A stretch of DNA of 64,000 nt, taken from assembly GCA_029168955.1 (NCBI GenBank), contig JAPDOI010000156.1:1034501-1098500 (forward strand). Reading direction: 5' to 3'. The position numbers and the translations under genes are program-made. Positions 11,871-23,700 of this stretch are shown here, in pieces (the stretch's first letter is position 1; the number at the start of each line of letters is the position of its first letter). The notes beneath the pieces were generated by a model. That model made no database searches. It saw nothing but the letters and a program-made list of their open reading frames with translations, and was not told the DNA's origin. The stretch is from Aplectana chamaeleonis (Eukaryota > Nematoda > Chromadorea > Rhabditida > Cosmocercidae).

Positions 11871-12084
11871 CAAATCGTGAGCATTTCTCGAAATGTTCTG
11901 AAATTTATAAAAAAAGTGAAAAAAGTTTTCAGCTCCTCCCCTTGCTGATGACGGTGCTATTTCGCCCACTCCTGGTGAAATAGAACTGGAACAAGAGAGT
12001 TCAGATCAGGCTATCCGGAAAGCCCGCCATTATCTTTGTCTTTTCGCCAAGGCAGCATATGAACATTTAAAAAATGGTGAATGA
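11871..12084 (+). CDS. Duplicated alternative last exon of copy 1
   Basis: The unit intron 3 plus exon 4 is tandemly duplicated. ACAAATCGTGAGCATTTCTC at 11871 corresponds to ACAAAGCGTGAGCATCTCTC at the exon 3 donor, and a TTTTCAG acceptor ends at 11932. The following exon, 11933-12084, has the same phase and encodes a 49-residue tail with LADDGAISPTPGEIELEQES and ...KNGE before TGA. Both tails are open, share the ADDG.ISPTP motif and end in GE. This suggests mutually exclusive terminal exons, or a duplicate awaiting decay; only transcripts can decide. Confidence 0.68.
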
Positions 12085-13369
12085 CTGATTAGATGTTTCG
12101 TGATTTTTTAAAGACAGCTAAGCCCTTTCCATACTTTCTCATGCAGCTAAATAGGATACTCATCAGGTTGGTGGTTAAATGAGCTCTATTTTCGTTTTAC
12201 CTCAAAATTTTGCATCCGTCTGCATTTAGCCTTGAGTACATTCTGTAAACGACAATTCATCATAAAACCAAGAAAAAATCTTAAGAAGTGAAGAATGATG
12301 CCAAAATACTTTCAAAGCCTAAGCAGGCAGCCGAGCAGACTGCCTGATTTACATCGAATCGTGAGCAACTGAACAAGACCGCAATTACCATTCCACCCTG
12401 ATGAGCCTTACTATAACCTTTCCCAAAGAGCTGGCAATCGGAGAGTTCAGAGAAGCAGGGCTCTCTCTGCGTTTCTGAAGGGCGCGCAATGCACGCAAAT
12501 CACGCACGCGACGCATAATCTCTCTTACTCTAATGCAAGAACAGAATTCATTGATTACCTGGTACCCAATTTCCAAAGAAGGGTATCTGCAGCAAGAAAG
12601 AGTTTCACAAGCTTTTTGAACGAAAATAACGCAAAAGAAGTATGCTGAAAAAATATGAATATAAAGATAATATGAAATAAAAAATATGAAGTATGCTGAA
12701 AAAATATGAAGTATGCTGAAAAAGAAATGAGTGCGTGAAAAAATCGATTATCTGTTTTTGGATTACGGTAAGACAGAGGCTGCGCCATATACGTGTACGT
12801 TGCGCGCACGTCAGAGAAGCAGAGGGAGCGCTGCTTCTTCGGACTCTCCGATTGCCAACTCGTTCGGGTTAGAGTATACCCTGGTCTTCAGATAAGCATC
12901 TATGCTTTCCCGAATTGGGGATTCTTAGGTTCTCTTGGGATTTCGTTTTTTTTTCCGACTGGTGGATCGGTCTACAACAAAAGAAAGTGATGAAGGCGAT
13001 ATCAGCCTCAATCGCTCTTGGAGACAAAGTTCCTGTATAATTTTTTTAGAAAAAAAAACTGGGAGCAGCGTGAAGGAAAAGCCATTTGATAAGTGGACTC
13101 CTTAGTGCTAGCATCATCTAATTACGTTGATAAACTCGCAGCAGCTAATAAAACTCGGTCAGAAATATTTCTACGGCAAGATATCCTAAAGTGGCATCTT
13201 CTCACACCCGAAACTGGCCGGGTTGGGATGGGTTTTGATATTTTGCACGTCCAATGAACCAGCGGAAATCACTCATTCCTGTGAATTTGTTGTCGTAGGA
13301 ACGAAATATGCTGTCGTAGGAACGCCAATGGCTCGAAACCTTTTGTTATTGACTTACCTAACCCGGACT
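12085..13369. other. No gene; short AT-rich tandem repeat inside
   Basis: At about 12640-12728 the word TATGCTGAAAAAATATGAA recurs three times. No supported coding exon elsewhere in the stretch. Confidence 0.45.
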
Positions 13370-13404
13370 AGTGCGATTTAGAACCCTTGAATGTGTTTTG
13401 TTCT

Positions 13405-13604
13405 ATATAACATCGGCATGAATCGTGAAGAGACCTCGCGTTCACTGTTGAAGGTTTGCGCAATCTCGGTGCACCTATGTTATAGCATATGGCACCGAGT
13501 TTACGCCAACCTTCAACAGTGAACGCGAAGTCGCTTCACGATCCATGCCGACGTTATTTGCTCTGACAGGGGAGTGCAAAAACTTTTGCAACCCACTGTA
13601 GTCT
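13405..13604. mobile_element. Inverted-repeat element with Tc1-like right end
   Basis: CATCGGCATGAATCGTGAAG...GTTCACTGTTGAAGG (13409 on) is mirrored by CCTTCAACAGTGAACGCG...CTTCACGATCCATGCCGACG (to about 13553). The right end continues to GCAAAAACTTTTGCAACCC and ACTGTA, the kind of end seen on Tc1 elements (TACAGT...). The matching left terminus is not recognisable, so the element is damaged or truncated there. Confidence 0.65.
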
Positions 13605-14457
13605 GCACAGTAGGAAGGTCATGAAAATCGATAGACAATCGCCTATCCTTCTGTTCGGCCACCAGATTATTGTGCAAGTTCCTTTCCTATTTCCTCACAG
13701 TTGTGATGGGGTAGCATTAGATCAGGGAAGTAAAATACGAATGCTGTTTGATGGCAGCCAACTTTTTGCTACTATTGACAGGCTTGAGTGACAACATTCA
13801 CGTCAGCGTAGGGTTAGACAGAAGAGATCGAAACGATGGACTTACTGAATATAACCAGACGTAAATCTACTGAATAAATTATCACAAAAGGCAAGAATTG
13901 ATTGAATCACTTCCCCTTGGTTTGAATTTTAGATTTTTTCAGAAAGGCTGTTGTGCTGACTGTGTGCATACCTCTGCCAATATTCGTCAATGTACCGCAT
14001 ATGAAGTTCATACCAACTCCTATCAGATCTTAGTAGCTCTCTCTAGACTTAAGTTTCAATAAAATATAATCGAGCTTCGTGTCAGTGTCACAGATTATCA
14101 GGCCGGCCATTTGTTCATTGTCGCTCAAGGATGATATGACGTTCCCTCGACTAACGTTAGGAAGGTTAGGCTTTGTCGGAATCTGAAAGTCATCGCAGCA
14201 TGAGACCATAAACGAGTCATTATTACAGACCATGAATAACATATAATGAAGGAAAATGGTGCCTCGTCAATACAAAAGTCATAGCTTTGTCTGATAGCTT
14301 TTAGACGTAAAATAATGAGGGATTGAAGAAGACTCCAATGGAGAAGGTTCATTTCACTCTGATGAAACTTACAAACGGTTTTGTCGAATCTATACTTGAG
14401 CTATGAATCACTGATCTTCTGTTTACCAGACTTTCCTGGGAAATTCTTTTGCTCATG
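13605..14457. other. No gene recognised
   Basis: Overlapping short frames on the minus strand lack splice context and motif. Confidence 0.4.
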
Positions 14458-15110
14458 CTCTGCCAATGCGTAGCTAGATGCCTCCGAGGGCGCGGCCTGA
14501 AACACCGCCCCATTCCATGTAGCGAGAATTTAAGGGTTTTAGCTACAATAGCCAAAACCCGCATATTCTTGTGTCGTTCGAACCATTGTTCTCTCTGACG
14601 CTAAACCCGTATATTCTCGCTATAATTTTGTAGCGAGAATCTACGAATTTAGTGGCAGGCTGTATTGAAATGCAATCTTAACCCGCGTTGGCTACGCGGA
14701 ACGCAGGGATGCCGTTCAATCAGTCCTGGCCCAGTCAACCCACGAATAACTTGACACTCTGTGGGTGGTCGTGGAGGGTGACCCGGTGTCGCTCTCTGGA
14801 AGACCTTGCTAGAGACAATTTTGGCCGCTGGGATGCTGCAGGCCGTGGGGAAGAAACGGCGATGAGCTCGATCGCAGCAGAGATCGTCTTTCTAGTACAG
14901 ATCAAGACTGGGTGGGTCGATCGACCGTGTGCTGCAACGAGAATAAGCGTAGAATGTGCGGGTGCTGTAGCGAGAATTTACGTAGAACATGCGGGCGCTG
15001 TAGCTAAAATTTCACCAACTGAGGCTAAACTTTCCGTAATTGACTAGATGCCTCCGAAACCCTGGGCATCTCTGGTTTCCGTGTGAGGCATTTAGCTACG
15101 CGTTGGCGGA
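14458..15110. mobile_element. Terminal-inverted-repeat element (about 650 bases)
   Basis: Left end CCAATGCGTAGCTAGATGCC is mirrored by GGCATTTAGCTACGCGTTGG at the right end (about 15087-15106). Inside, TGTAGCGAGAAT recurs in both orientations, for example at 14517 and 14967, suggesting internal subrepeats. No transposase is present. Confidence 0.55.
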
Positions 15111-15856
15111 GTGAGTGTAATCAGGCAGTTTCTTCGGTACTTACGTCGCAGATCGCAGCGATAGCACAAATAAAAATAGAACCAAGGTGAGGCGCGCTCT
15201 TGATCGATACACATAATTATCATGCTAACGCTTCGCAAAAAAACGGCGTTGGGGAAGTAATCCGGAGAAAGCTAATGACTATTGTCTTTCTGAAGCAGTC
15301 GAAACACCCTAAACAGAAGACTATCAGCACTCTTTGTAGCGCGATCTGGGAACACTGGTCCCTGCTCAAGCGACCCACGACTTCGAGCCGCGAAGATTGA
15401 CTGCACGTGTCATTCCTCACGACATCTTTTGACCTGCTGTTACATGAAAAAGGTCCTGAAGGGACCTGTGTTCGGTTAATCAAAACGGAAATTTTGAGCT
15501 CCAGTGATCAAACCTTGTTTCCACCCTCCACGCCATGTGAAAAAAGGCTTTCCGGTTCGGCTACCAGAAGCCCTTTATAAGAAGATTTCATCCACTCCGA
15601 GTCAGAATAATAAAACATTTTTGCCTCTGGCGCTCGGCAACCAGTTGTGCTCCTTTCGCCTAAAAATTCAAGCCACCACCTTCCCCGGAATCCTTAGAAT
15701 AGCTAGAACATGTTTTTTCTAGGACTTTGGGAATCAAAATCAATCTCTCGGAAATAATTTAGTATAAAATTGTTATGCTAAGGGCTTCATATACGATAGC
15801 ACTCTCGAATCTTCAAATAGAAATCTTTTTTTTTCAAATTTTTCACAAGTATAATC
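15111..15856. other. No gene recognised
   Basis: Frames at 15200-15720 overlap on both strands, with no splice-consistent extension or motif. Confidence 0.4.
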
Positions 15857-16338
15857 TTAAAGGCAGCAGACACGCTTGAAAAAGTTATTGAGATAACTAC
15901 GTTTCTGGAGTAGCATGGCTCCTAGTAGACTGCTCACAACGTTGGAAGCAACAAAAATGAGTCAAATTGCTAAATTTCTGCAGCCCCGCCCCTGAGCTTC
16001 TGCAACCCCGCCCCAAAATACAAACTCGTCCAGATTGATAGTACTAATACGGTCACTTTGGCTGGTTTTTGATGCTTCCAACGAGGTAAACGTTCCAGTA
16101 CAAGCTGTAGGAGTATATCGGCCTCTCCATGTCAGCCGTTTTATTGTTAATATTCGCTGTTTCAACCGCCCGCGGTAAAACTCGTCCACTTTCACCCGAT
16201 AACAAAATAAGCGTTATTCCTCTATTTGCACACAGTTTTCGTCCGCTTTTTCGTCAGTTCCCAATACAAACAGCTCCAATCGTTTGCTTTGTGTCATAAA
16301 ATCGATACCATTTTTGAGCGTGTCTGCTGCCTTTAACC
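15857..16338. mobile_element. TTAA-flanked inverted-repeat element, AGGCAGCAGACACGC type
   Basis: TTAAAGGCAGCAGACACGCT at the left is mirrored by AGCGTGTCTGCTGCCTTTAA at the right. The first ten bases equal those of the AGGCAGTGTTCACGAT family elsewhere in the window, but the rest of the terminal repeat differs. Ends bounded by TTAA suggest a piggyBac-type target site; this is an inference from the borders. About 480 bases, no transposase. Confidence 0.75.
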
Positions 16339-16703
16339 TAGGCAATGAAAAATGGTCAAAAAACCTATTGGATGTTGTGTGATTATTTTCATTCCTCAAC
16401 CTATATCTGATAAAGGTCGTCTGTACATTACATACCTTACTATGACCCCCTCCCCCCTGTACACACCCTACTCAACTCCAGTTGTCAACTGTTCAAGGTT
16501 GGCGTGGGAAGGGTAATATGAAGTTGGGTACAGGTCCCCTTGGTTTACCATATGCACGTGTTGTGACCGTAGTGCACAGGCGGTCTGAATCAAAGTACGC
16601 AGCGAAATATGGCTGCTATATCGAAGACAGAATTTTTTCATTTCCCGTTGACGATGGATTACGCTCCGTTCTCATACGTTATCGCTTTCTTCACCCACGT
16701 CAC

Positions 16704-17672
16704 TTAAAGGCAGTGTTCACGATAATCTTCAATTTTGAGATTATTCGCTATATTGATTAAAGGCAGTGTTCACGATAGAAAATGTGTTTCAGTTGTCACT
16801 AGGGATGGGTAGTGGAGGGGCACACTGTAACGTTGAAGTCGAAAGAACGCATGAAAACGAGCCAGAAAGAGCTCCAAAAGAGCCCGAAGTTGCCACTTCG
16901 AGCGCAAGGCAAACCCCAAAAGCGCAACACACGCCCACCGACGTGAACAAATGAATGCTCGAGATCGTGAGATGAGCGATGATTTATAATCATGGCACCG
17001 TTCTCCCTTCATTCTCAACTTCTCTCTTTACACACGTCAGCTGGCATACATCGGCTGCAAAAGTCGGAAGTTACAAGCCTCGGACAACTCGTCCACCATG
17101 TTTCCTTAGCTCAATTTCTGAGGGACCATAACTCCGTTCCCAGAAGGCCTTGTACGATTTCAGAGATATCATTGGAATCAGCATGGGGCCGTTTTCAAGA
17201 TAGGCGGGAGAACAGAAAAACTATTTTTATCGTGAGCACTGCCTTTAAGTGGAAATCGGGTAGAACTAAAATGACGGAGAAATTGCGAAAAACGTACCAG
17301 AAGTACTCGAAATCTTTGAATATCCCCCCGCCTCTTAAGTATCACATGAAGTGTTTGTTGTGACAATGAAAACTTTTGTGGACCCGTCCTTTGCAATTCT
17401 CTACTCTCGATTGCTCCACCCTTTTCTTAGGGCTCAAACTGTGCCTGCTTTGCACAAAATATTCTTCTTTTTTCGATTGACCCAATTTTCCACCGGTGAC
17501 AACCACCACGAACATGTTCATCCAACCGGACAACTTGTCCATGCTATAGAATAATGTCACTGAAATACGACGTTTTGATGCGTTTCTTGTTATTTTGGTA
17601 ACACTCGGTTGCCAATGCCTTGGTTCATGTGGAAAACTCGAGGACCAAAATCATCGTGAACACTGCCTTTAA
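16704..17672. mobile_element. TTAA-flanked AGGCAGTGTTCACGAT element, outer copy
   Basis: The left end TTAAAGGCAGTGTTCACGAT at 16704 pairs with ATCGTGAACACTGCCTTTAA at 17653-17672. The bases next to the terminal repeat also mirror (ATCTTCAATTTTGAG against CTCGAGGACCAAAATC), which identifies these as the two ends of one element. A second copy sits inside it at 16757-17248. No coding function. Confidence 0.72.
16757..17248. mobile_element. TTAA-flanked AGGCAGTGTTCACGAT element, nested copy
   Basis: Left end TTAAAGGCAGTGTTCACGAT at 16757; right end ATCGTGAGCACTGCCTTTAA ending 17248. The subterminal sequences of these two ends resemble each other more than those of the outer pair, so insertion of one element inside another of the same family is the simplest reading. 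It lies 50 bases from the outer left end. Confidence 0.72.
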
Positions 17673-18681
17673 TTTAGCTCGTTTTTTTTGCTTTGTTTAC
17701 GCCTGTCCTCTACCCTTCCTTATTCTACAAATCTTCTTCTCACTCACTATGTAAGCTGTGTTAATAATACTACCGCATATGCACTACTCCGCATTGTATG
17801 TGCTGGTATGTGCTGTTCTGATGCTAGAGAGGGAGATTTGTCTTCGAGCGGTGTGGTCCAGATGGTATCGCTCTAGCAGTGCTAAGAGCAGTGTATTTGA
17901 GAGACATATCGGCTTCCCTATGTGAGAATTATGCCCTGTGACAGTTCTGGGTTGACACCTTGTTAACACGGCGACGGTCATCAAGTGAAGGTCGAGATAC
18001 CAGGGCTAGAACCTACTCGCTTTCCGGAAAAACCTCGGAGGCGATTTGGATCTATGCGACCGAAGCAAAAATGCCTCCATATAGCCGGAGACTTGGAGCC
18101 CTGCTGCAGACACGCATACTAAGGTTAAGGGGTGACAGCATCTTTCATTTTTCTGCTTTACGCCAATCGTTCTTTGCAGCCGATCCACTACCGAATTTCC
18201 AAGCAAGATCCGGTAACTTCCTTGTTTCTCTATTTTCTGGAGGAATCCTTGAAAAAGCCTCAGTGGATTTCAGCCATTAACTGACCGAGGCAGCACATTC
18301 TCCGATTTGCTACTTTCTAGCTCTGCAGACGGCCTTTCCGTAAAAACTCGCGAAAGCCATTGAATTGCTTTGTCGACCTTGTGGGCAAGTCAACATCAAT
18401 TGTAGGACGAGTGTTCAGACTTCTCAGCTGTGCCGTTGCTCTACGCAAGTTACAGTGAACAGTAACAGGGCATCGTAGAATGTAGACGTTGCAAACTTAT
18501 AACCGCTTCCTCCGTTTTAGTAAGCAGAAGCCAGACGTAGTTCTCTGAAGTGCATCTCCGAAGTCAGGATGAGGAGCTCAATTGGTTTTTGCAAATGTAA
18601 CACTGTGTTGGGAAATTATGGAACTTCATGACGGCGTCACTTTACAAAAGCATCACCTGACCATCTGAATCGTACATAATC
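17673..18681. promoter_or_regulatory. Intergenic; 5' flank of secreted-family copy 2 at its end
   Basis: No gene is recognised. From about 18430 the sequence shares words with the 5' flanks at 30.2-30.6 kb (GCAGA..CAGACGTAGT at about 18525; TCATGACGGCGTCAC just before the gene), indicating that upstream sequence was duplicated with the gene. Confidence 0.4.
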
Positions 18682-19155
18682 ATGCTCGCTGTTTCGGTAA
18701 GTCACTGCTAAAATATATCGCGTTAGCTTTAACACCATAATTCCCTCTGTACAGGTACTATGCTGCTTGACATTCGCCTGGAGTGTTCCAGTCGGAAGAG
18801 ACGGTATGTTGTGTGAGTGACGGGGAAATTTCATGCATGAAACCATGTAATCTTTGAGTTTTCAGCTTTCCGCGATGACAGTCATGAAACCAGTCTTCTA
18901 GATACAGAGAGTGAGCAACTACAAAAAAAGTCCTCAAACTTATGGAATAGTCACAGGAGCCTTTCAGCTATTCCACAAGCTGATGACGGTATGAGCCCAC
19001 CCACTCCACGAGGTTTAGCTTCGTACAAAACGAGATTTCACCGCACCTTCTGTGGAATATTGTGGTACCTCGGCTTGGTTCTAATGGTAGAACCGGAAGA
19101 CAGACGCTTCCCTACGGACCCCGTAGATATCACCTGGCTCTGCCGAAGATCTTGA
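18682..19155 (+). CDS. Small secreted protein, four-exon family, copy 2
   Basis: Exons 18682-18696, 18755-18803, 18866-18910 and 18968-19155, introns 58, 62 and 57 bases, all GT-AG, giving a 98-residue frame ending TGA. The N-terminus MLAVSVLCCLTFAWSVP is a signal peptide closely matching copies 1 and 3. Exon 3 is exactly 45 bases again (FRDDSHETSLLDTE core). Exon 4 starts with IPQADDGMSPPTPRG, matching ADDG..SPTP of copy 1, but then diverges into a longer basic and Trp-containing tail (RTFCGILWYLGL...WLCRRS). The tail could be a real diversified C-terminus or readthrough after loss of an ancestral stop. No known family recognised. Confidence 0.75.
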
Positions 19156-20718
19156 GAGTTTAAGCTTTCTTTTTTCCACGAGCGACATCGACGATCCGTC
19201 TGAGGAGAGAATGGGTGAATGGATGGATGATATCTTTCTCTAAAGAACTATTTTTGATGGCTGTATTTCTCTTCTCCGAGTATGGGGTTTATTACAGATC
19301 GTTAAGATCTTCACATTTTATAAACAATTTTCCTCACTGAGTTTAAATAAAACCTGTAAAACTTTGTATAACAAAGTTACTGACGAATAGTTTGTCCGCT
19401 AGAAAAACAGTATTTATCGCATAACATCTTTTCGGCTTAATCTTCAACGACTCGTCTTCGACGAAATCAAGAAAGCGGCTGGTAAGCGCGTACAGTCGCG
19501 TGGAGTGTGCGCAACTTCACCACACCTCTGAGGAATTAAGCTTCCTTTGTTGAAGTTGGAATTTTGATTTTTGATGGGGGGTCGTACGTCTTATATGGGC
19601 TTTTAAGGATGAAGTACAGCGAAGTTATACATATTTTTATTTGAATATATAAACTTTATATGAACTACATATTTTTTCCACCCGAAAGGTTCACGATCCA
19701 CTTCTGAATTTTGTTTTTTCCCGAAAATTTTCGCGACCCCCTCCACCCGTTGGTAAGCTATCCACATCTGCTGGACCCTGTTGAGGAGATATGTGAGGCA
19801 TCTTACTTGAGCCGCACTTTCCCCTTGTTTTCTCCTTATATAAGTGTTCCATTTCTTTTTCCATTATTTATTCACCTAAGCCTTGCCGTAAATTTTGTTC
19901 TTCTATTTTTCTTGTGCGCGTCGTCCGCGACGTAAGTATAAAAATGTGTATTTATCTATATACGACTGATATTGAGGCACGCTACATGCTGGGACACACG
20001 ACAATAATCGAGATGGGGACCCCAAGATCTGTTCGGATATATGCAGTTCGCACCAAGCAGATCATGCTAAGCCCTTCTGAAGTACGACGAGTGCGGTTTG
20101 GTACGAGCTGCTACCATTTAGGGTGGGAGTCTGCGGAGGCTTTGGCAGCTCGAGAAAGTTACATACAGTTGCGTCCGTGGCTTGCCTCCTCAAGAAAAAT
20201 ACATTTAAATCTCATCCGGGGCTGGCGCGGACGGTCTGAATCTCACCGGCGGCTGGCGGTATGGTAAGCTGTTCAGCTGTGCTCTTCTAACGGCCTGCAT
20301 TGATTAGCGGACCGGCGCACGCGACCGCCCTCGCCATCCGCGTACGAGATATAGATGTGTTTTCTTGAAGGTGAAAGCCACGGACCTGACTATGTGTTGC
20401 CTGTGGTTGATCTAATAATGTTGCGAATTCATTGCGAAATTGACATTTTCACGTTTTTCGAATGTTTCTTGCTTACTCATATGTAGATATGGTGGGTGTA
20501 GCCGCGAAAGGGATGGCTGCAGATCATTCAGCAGTCCGCGCGCCTGTCGGGTGCGCCGATCGATTATAAAATTTCTCATGGGCGCACACGACACAGCAGG
20601 CTGCTGAAGTGTCCGAAGCTATCACTTTCGTGGCTGCCCCAACAATACCTCACAGCTTTCCTTACACTGAAGCATATAGATGGTAATGACTTTGTTGTAA
20701 ACCAGTTGCTGAGAGACA
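19156..20718. other. No gene recognised
   Basis: AT-rich with overlapping frames at 19711-20267 that show no splice-supported extension or motif. Confidence 0.4.
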
Positions 20719-23700
20719 TACAGTGCGGTCGGCTGCTGAGGGTAAAAAGGCGGCGGCGGGCGGCGACCGCCGCCGTTTTTGTGCGGCGTCCAATTCAGGA
20801 ACGGTTTACCGCGTTTAACGACTTGCCCGGTTGATTCTGTTTCTGTGACACTTTCAGAGGCAGCCCTGCGATTCTGCCAGAGAGTTTGAGAAATTTCGAA
20901 AACTTTGAAATTTTTTCGAGAAATTGAACTGAAAGGGTGACGAGTTTTCAGAAGTTCATAAACATTTTCAAAACAACGGCTTATGGTCAAAGAAAATTGT
21001 AAGATATACAAAACATGCGGTATACCGTTTATAAACATTTTGTCAGAAACTGCGAGCTGGAAATAAAATACATTGATGAAAATTACAACTACAGTACTGC
21101 AGAGCCGATGAAATCAATTTTCGGCAGCAGGCTTATGCTGGTTGAAATGTTATAATGATGATTCAAATGATTTATATGCACAACCACGAATACACTGAAA
21201 ATTTTTCTGGTTGAACGGGCATTTTGAAAATTCCAAAATCCGGTGTTTTTTTCTTCCGAAATTCAATGTTTATTTAAAGACCCTAGCAAATTTACTCTCT
21301 TTATTTTGTTTGATGCTTTCATTAGAGCTAGGCATGTGACACCACCAGTGAGTTACCTGGTCATTTTTGATTGCTGATTTCCAAATTATCGTTTTACTCA
21401 ACATTGTTCCGCGAGACTCGACCAGCCTTAATGAGGCCTTTCGAGTGTAGAGTTTATAAAAAGACTTTCCGAAAACGTTAGCCATGAAAAGCGTGTGGCA
21501 TCCGTAAGAAATCGCAGAATATAAGAAACACGAAAACTGGAAATTCTGATTTTTTGAAATTTCGCATTCTTCTTTTCTGTTGTGTTTCAGCACTTTATTG
21601 CTCCACTGTAATGCAGCGATGATAACTGTACTTCTAATGAGAGCACATTATTTCTACATTATAAACTAGTTTGAGACGAAATTATAGAAAAATGGGTGAG
21701 AAATTTGTTTCAAAATGCTTTCGCCTCACTTTAGCGGCATTCTTTCATATCCAGGTTTGTGTGGATTTATGAGAAGAAATGGAATATGATAATCCAGAAA
21801 AAGTTTATTCGCGTTCAGCGAACATTTCTGAAAGCCATGTATAGCTCATAGAAAACGGTTCACTTTCGGTTTTGCAAAATAATGATATCAAAGTTCAATT
21901 TTGCACCGACGTCAAACAATTTGTATTTAAGCTTTACTAACGCGCTTGTCACATATGAAAGTTATAAAGGGTAATTAAATTCTCACAGCGTGGGCGAGAA
22001 TACTCCTAAGTGGTCATGAAAAACAGTAACCAAACTCAGCTGCAAAACTATTTTCCTCAGAGGATATTGATCCCAAATCAGTTCATATCATGATAATGAA
22101 GCGAAATTGCCGCACACAGAATAGGAAATGAGCCAAGCCTTCGAATACGCGACAAAGAAAATTCACGTGATGCGAATATAAGATTTTTTCGTTGACGGAA
22201 TTCTGAGCTCAGGGTCCGATCTGGGCTCACTATTGACAGATGACCGTCATTACACTGAAATTGACGAAATCCGTGCTCTCTTACGAAAACATCGAATAAC
22301 ATTCCTATTCATAGCAAAACTCATACGCCAGTTTTGTTCGAAATGCGATTCGGAGAGGAAAGATATGTGTAGAAAACGATCAACGTTTCACAGAAAACAA
22401 AATTTGAAAAAATATGAATCCGCTGATCCAGCAACGATTTTTTCACGCTAGTGTACAGATGGGAATATGTAGGTTGTGGCAAAAATCATAGCTCTTCCAA
22501 ATGTGCCCTAGATTCCTGCTGGCGTCTATATGCCCTCGTCCGGGTAATTGCGGACTTCACACCTTCATTTGGACGTGTCAGGGCACTACAACCCAATGGC
22601 AGGAGGAATCTAGGGCACATTCAGAGGAGCTATGATATTCGCCACAATCTACTTCTTCGCATCTTTACCTTAGCCTGAAAGAATCGTTGCTGGATCGGCG
22701 GATTCATACTTTTTCAATTTTAGCTTTCTGTGAAAACGTTGGTCGTTTTCTGCGCACATCTTTCCTCTCCGAATCACATTTCGAAAAAAATTTGGTGTAT
22801 GAGGTTTTTCTATAAATATGAATGTTGCTTGGGTGTTTTTGTCAGCGAGCACGAATTTCGTCGGTTTCACTCTAATGACAGCCATCTGTCAATAGTGAGC
22901 CCAGATCGGACCCTGGGCTCAGAATTCCATCAACGAAAAAATCGAATATTTTCGCATCCACGTTTGAGATTTTCTTTGTTGCCTATTTAGAGGCTTGGCT
23001 CATTACTATTCTGTGTGTGAGCATTTTGCTTCATTATCACCATATGTACTGATTTGGGATCAATATACTCTGAGGAAAATAGTTTTGAGCGTGACCTGCC
23101 GTGTTTGGTTCCTGTTTTTTCCATGACCACTTAGTTAAACTCGTCCACACTGTGAGGTTCAATCGCAATCCTTTTTCTCTTTTATATGTGGCAGTCGAAT
23201 TGGTAAAGCTTAAATTTAAACTGTTTGACGCCGGTGCAAATAATGAACTTTTGATATCATTATTTTTTTGCAAAACCGAAGTTAAATCGTTTTCTATGAA
23301 AACTTCTACATGGGTTTCAGAAATGTTCACTGAAACGCGAATAAACTTTATCTGCAGTATCATAACCCATTTCTTCTCATAAATCCAGATAAACCTGGAT
23401 GTGAAAGAATTGCCACTAAAGTGAGCGCGAAGCAGTTTTTGAAAACAAATTTCTCACCCATTTCTCTATATTTTGGCCTCAAACTAATTTATAATGTAGA
23501 AATGGGTGCCCTCACCAAAAAGCAGAGTTATCATCGCTGCACTGCACAGTGAAGCTTTTTAATAAGTGCTGAAACACAACGGAAAAACAACGAAAAATGC
23601 GAAATTTCAAAAAAAAAACAAATTTTCTCGTTTTCATGTTTCTTATATTCTGCTATTTTTTGCTGATGCCCGCATGAACTTTTTCATAGCTGACTTCTTC

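Noticed and set aside
22078..22990. Two similar proteins on opposite strands near 22.2 and 22.8 kb
   Set aside because: They are mirror translations of the two arms of the 3.7 kb palindrome, not a gene pair.
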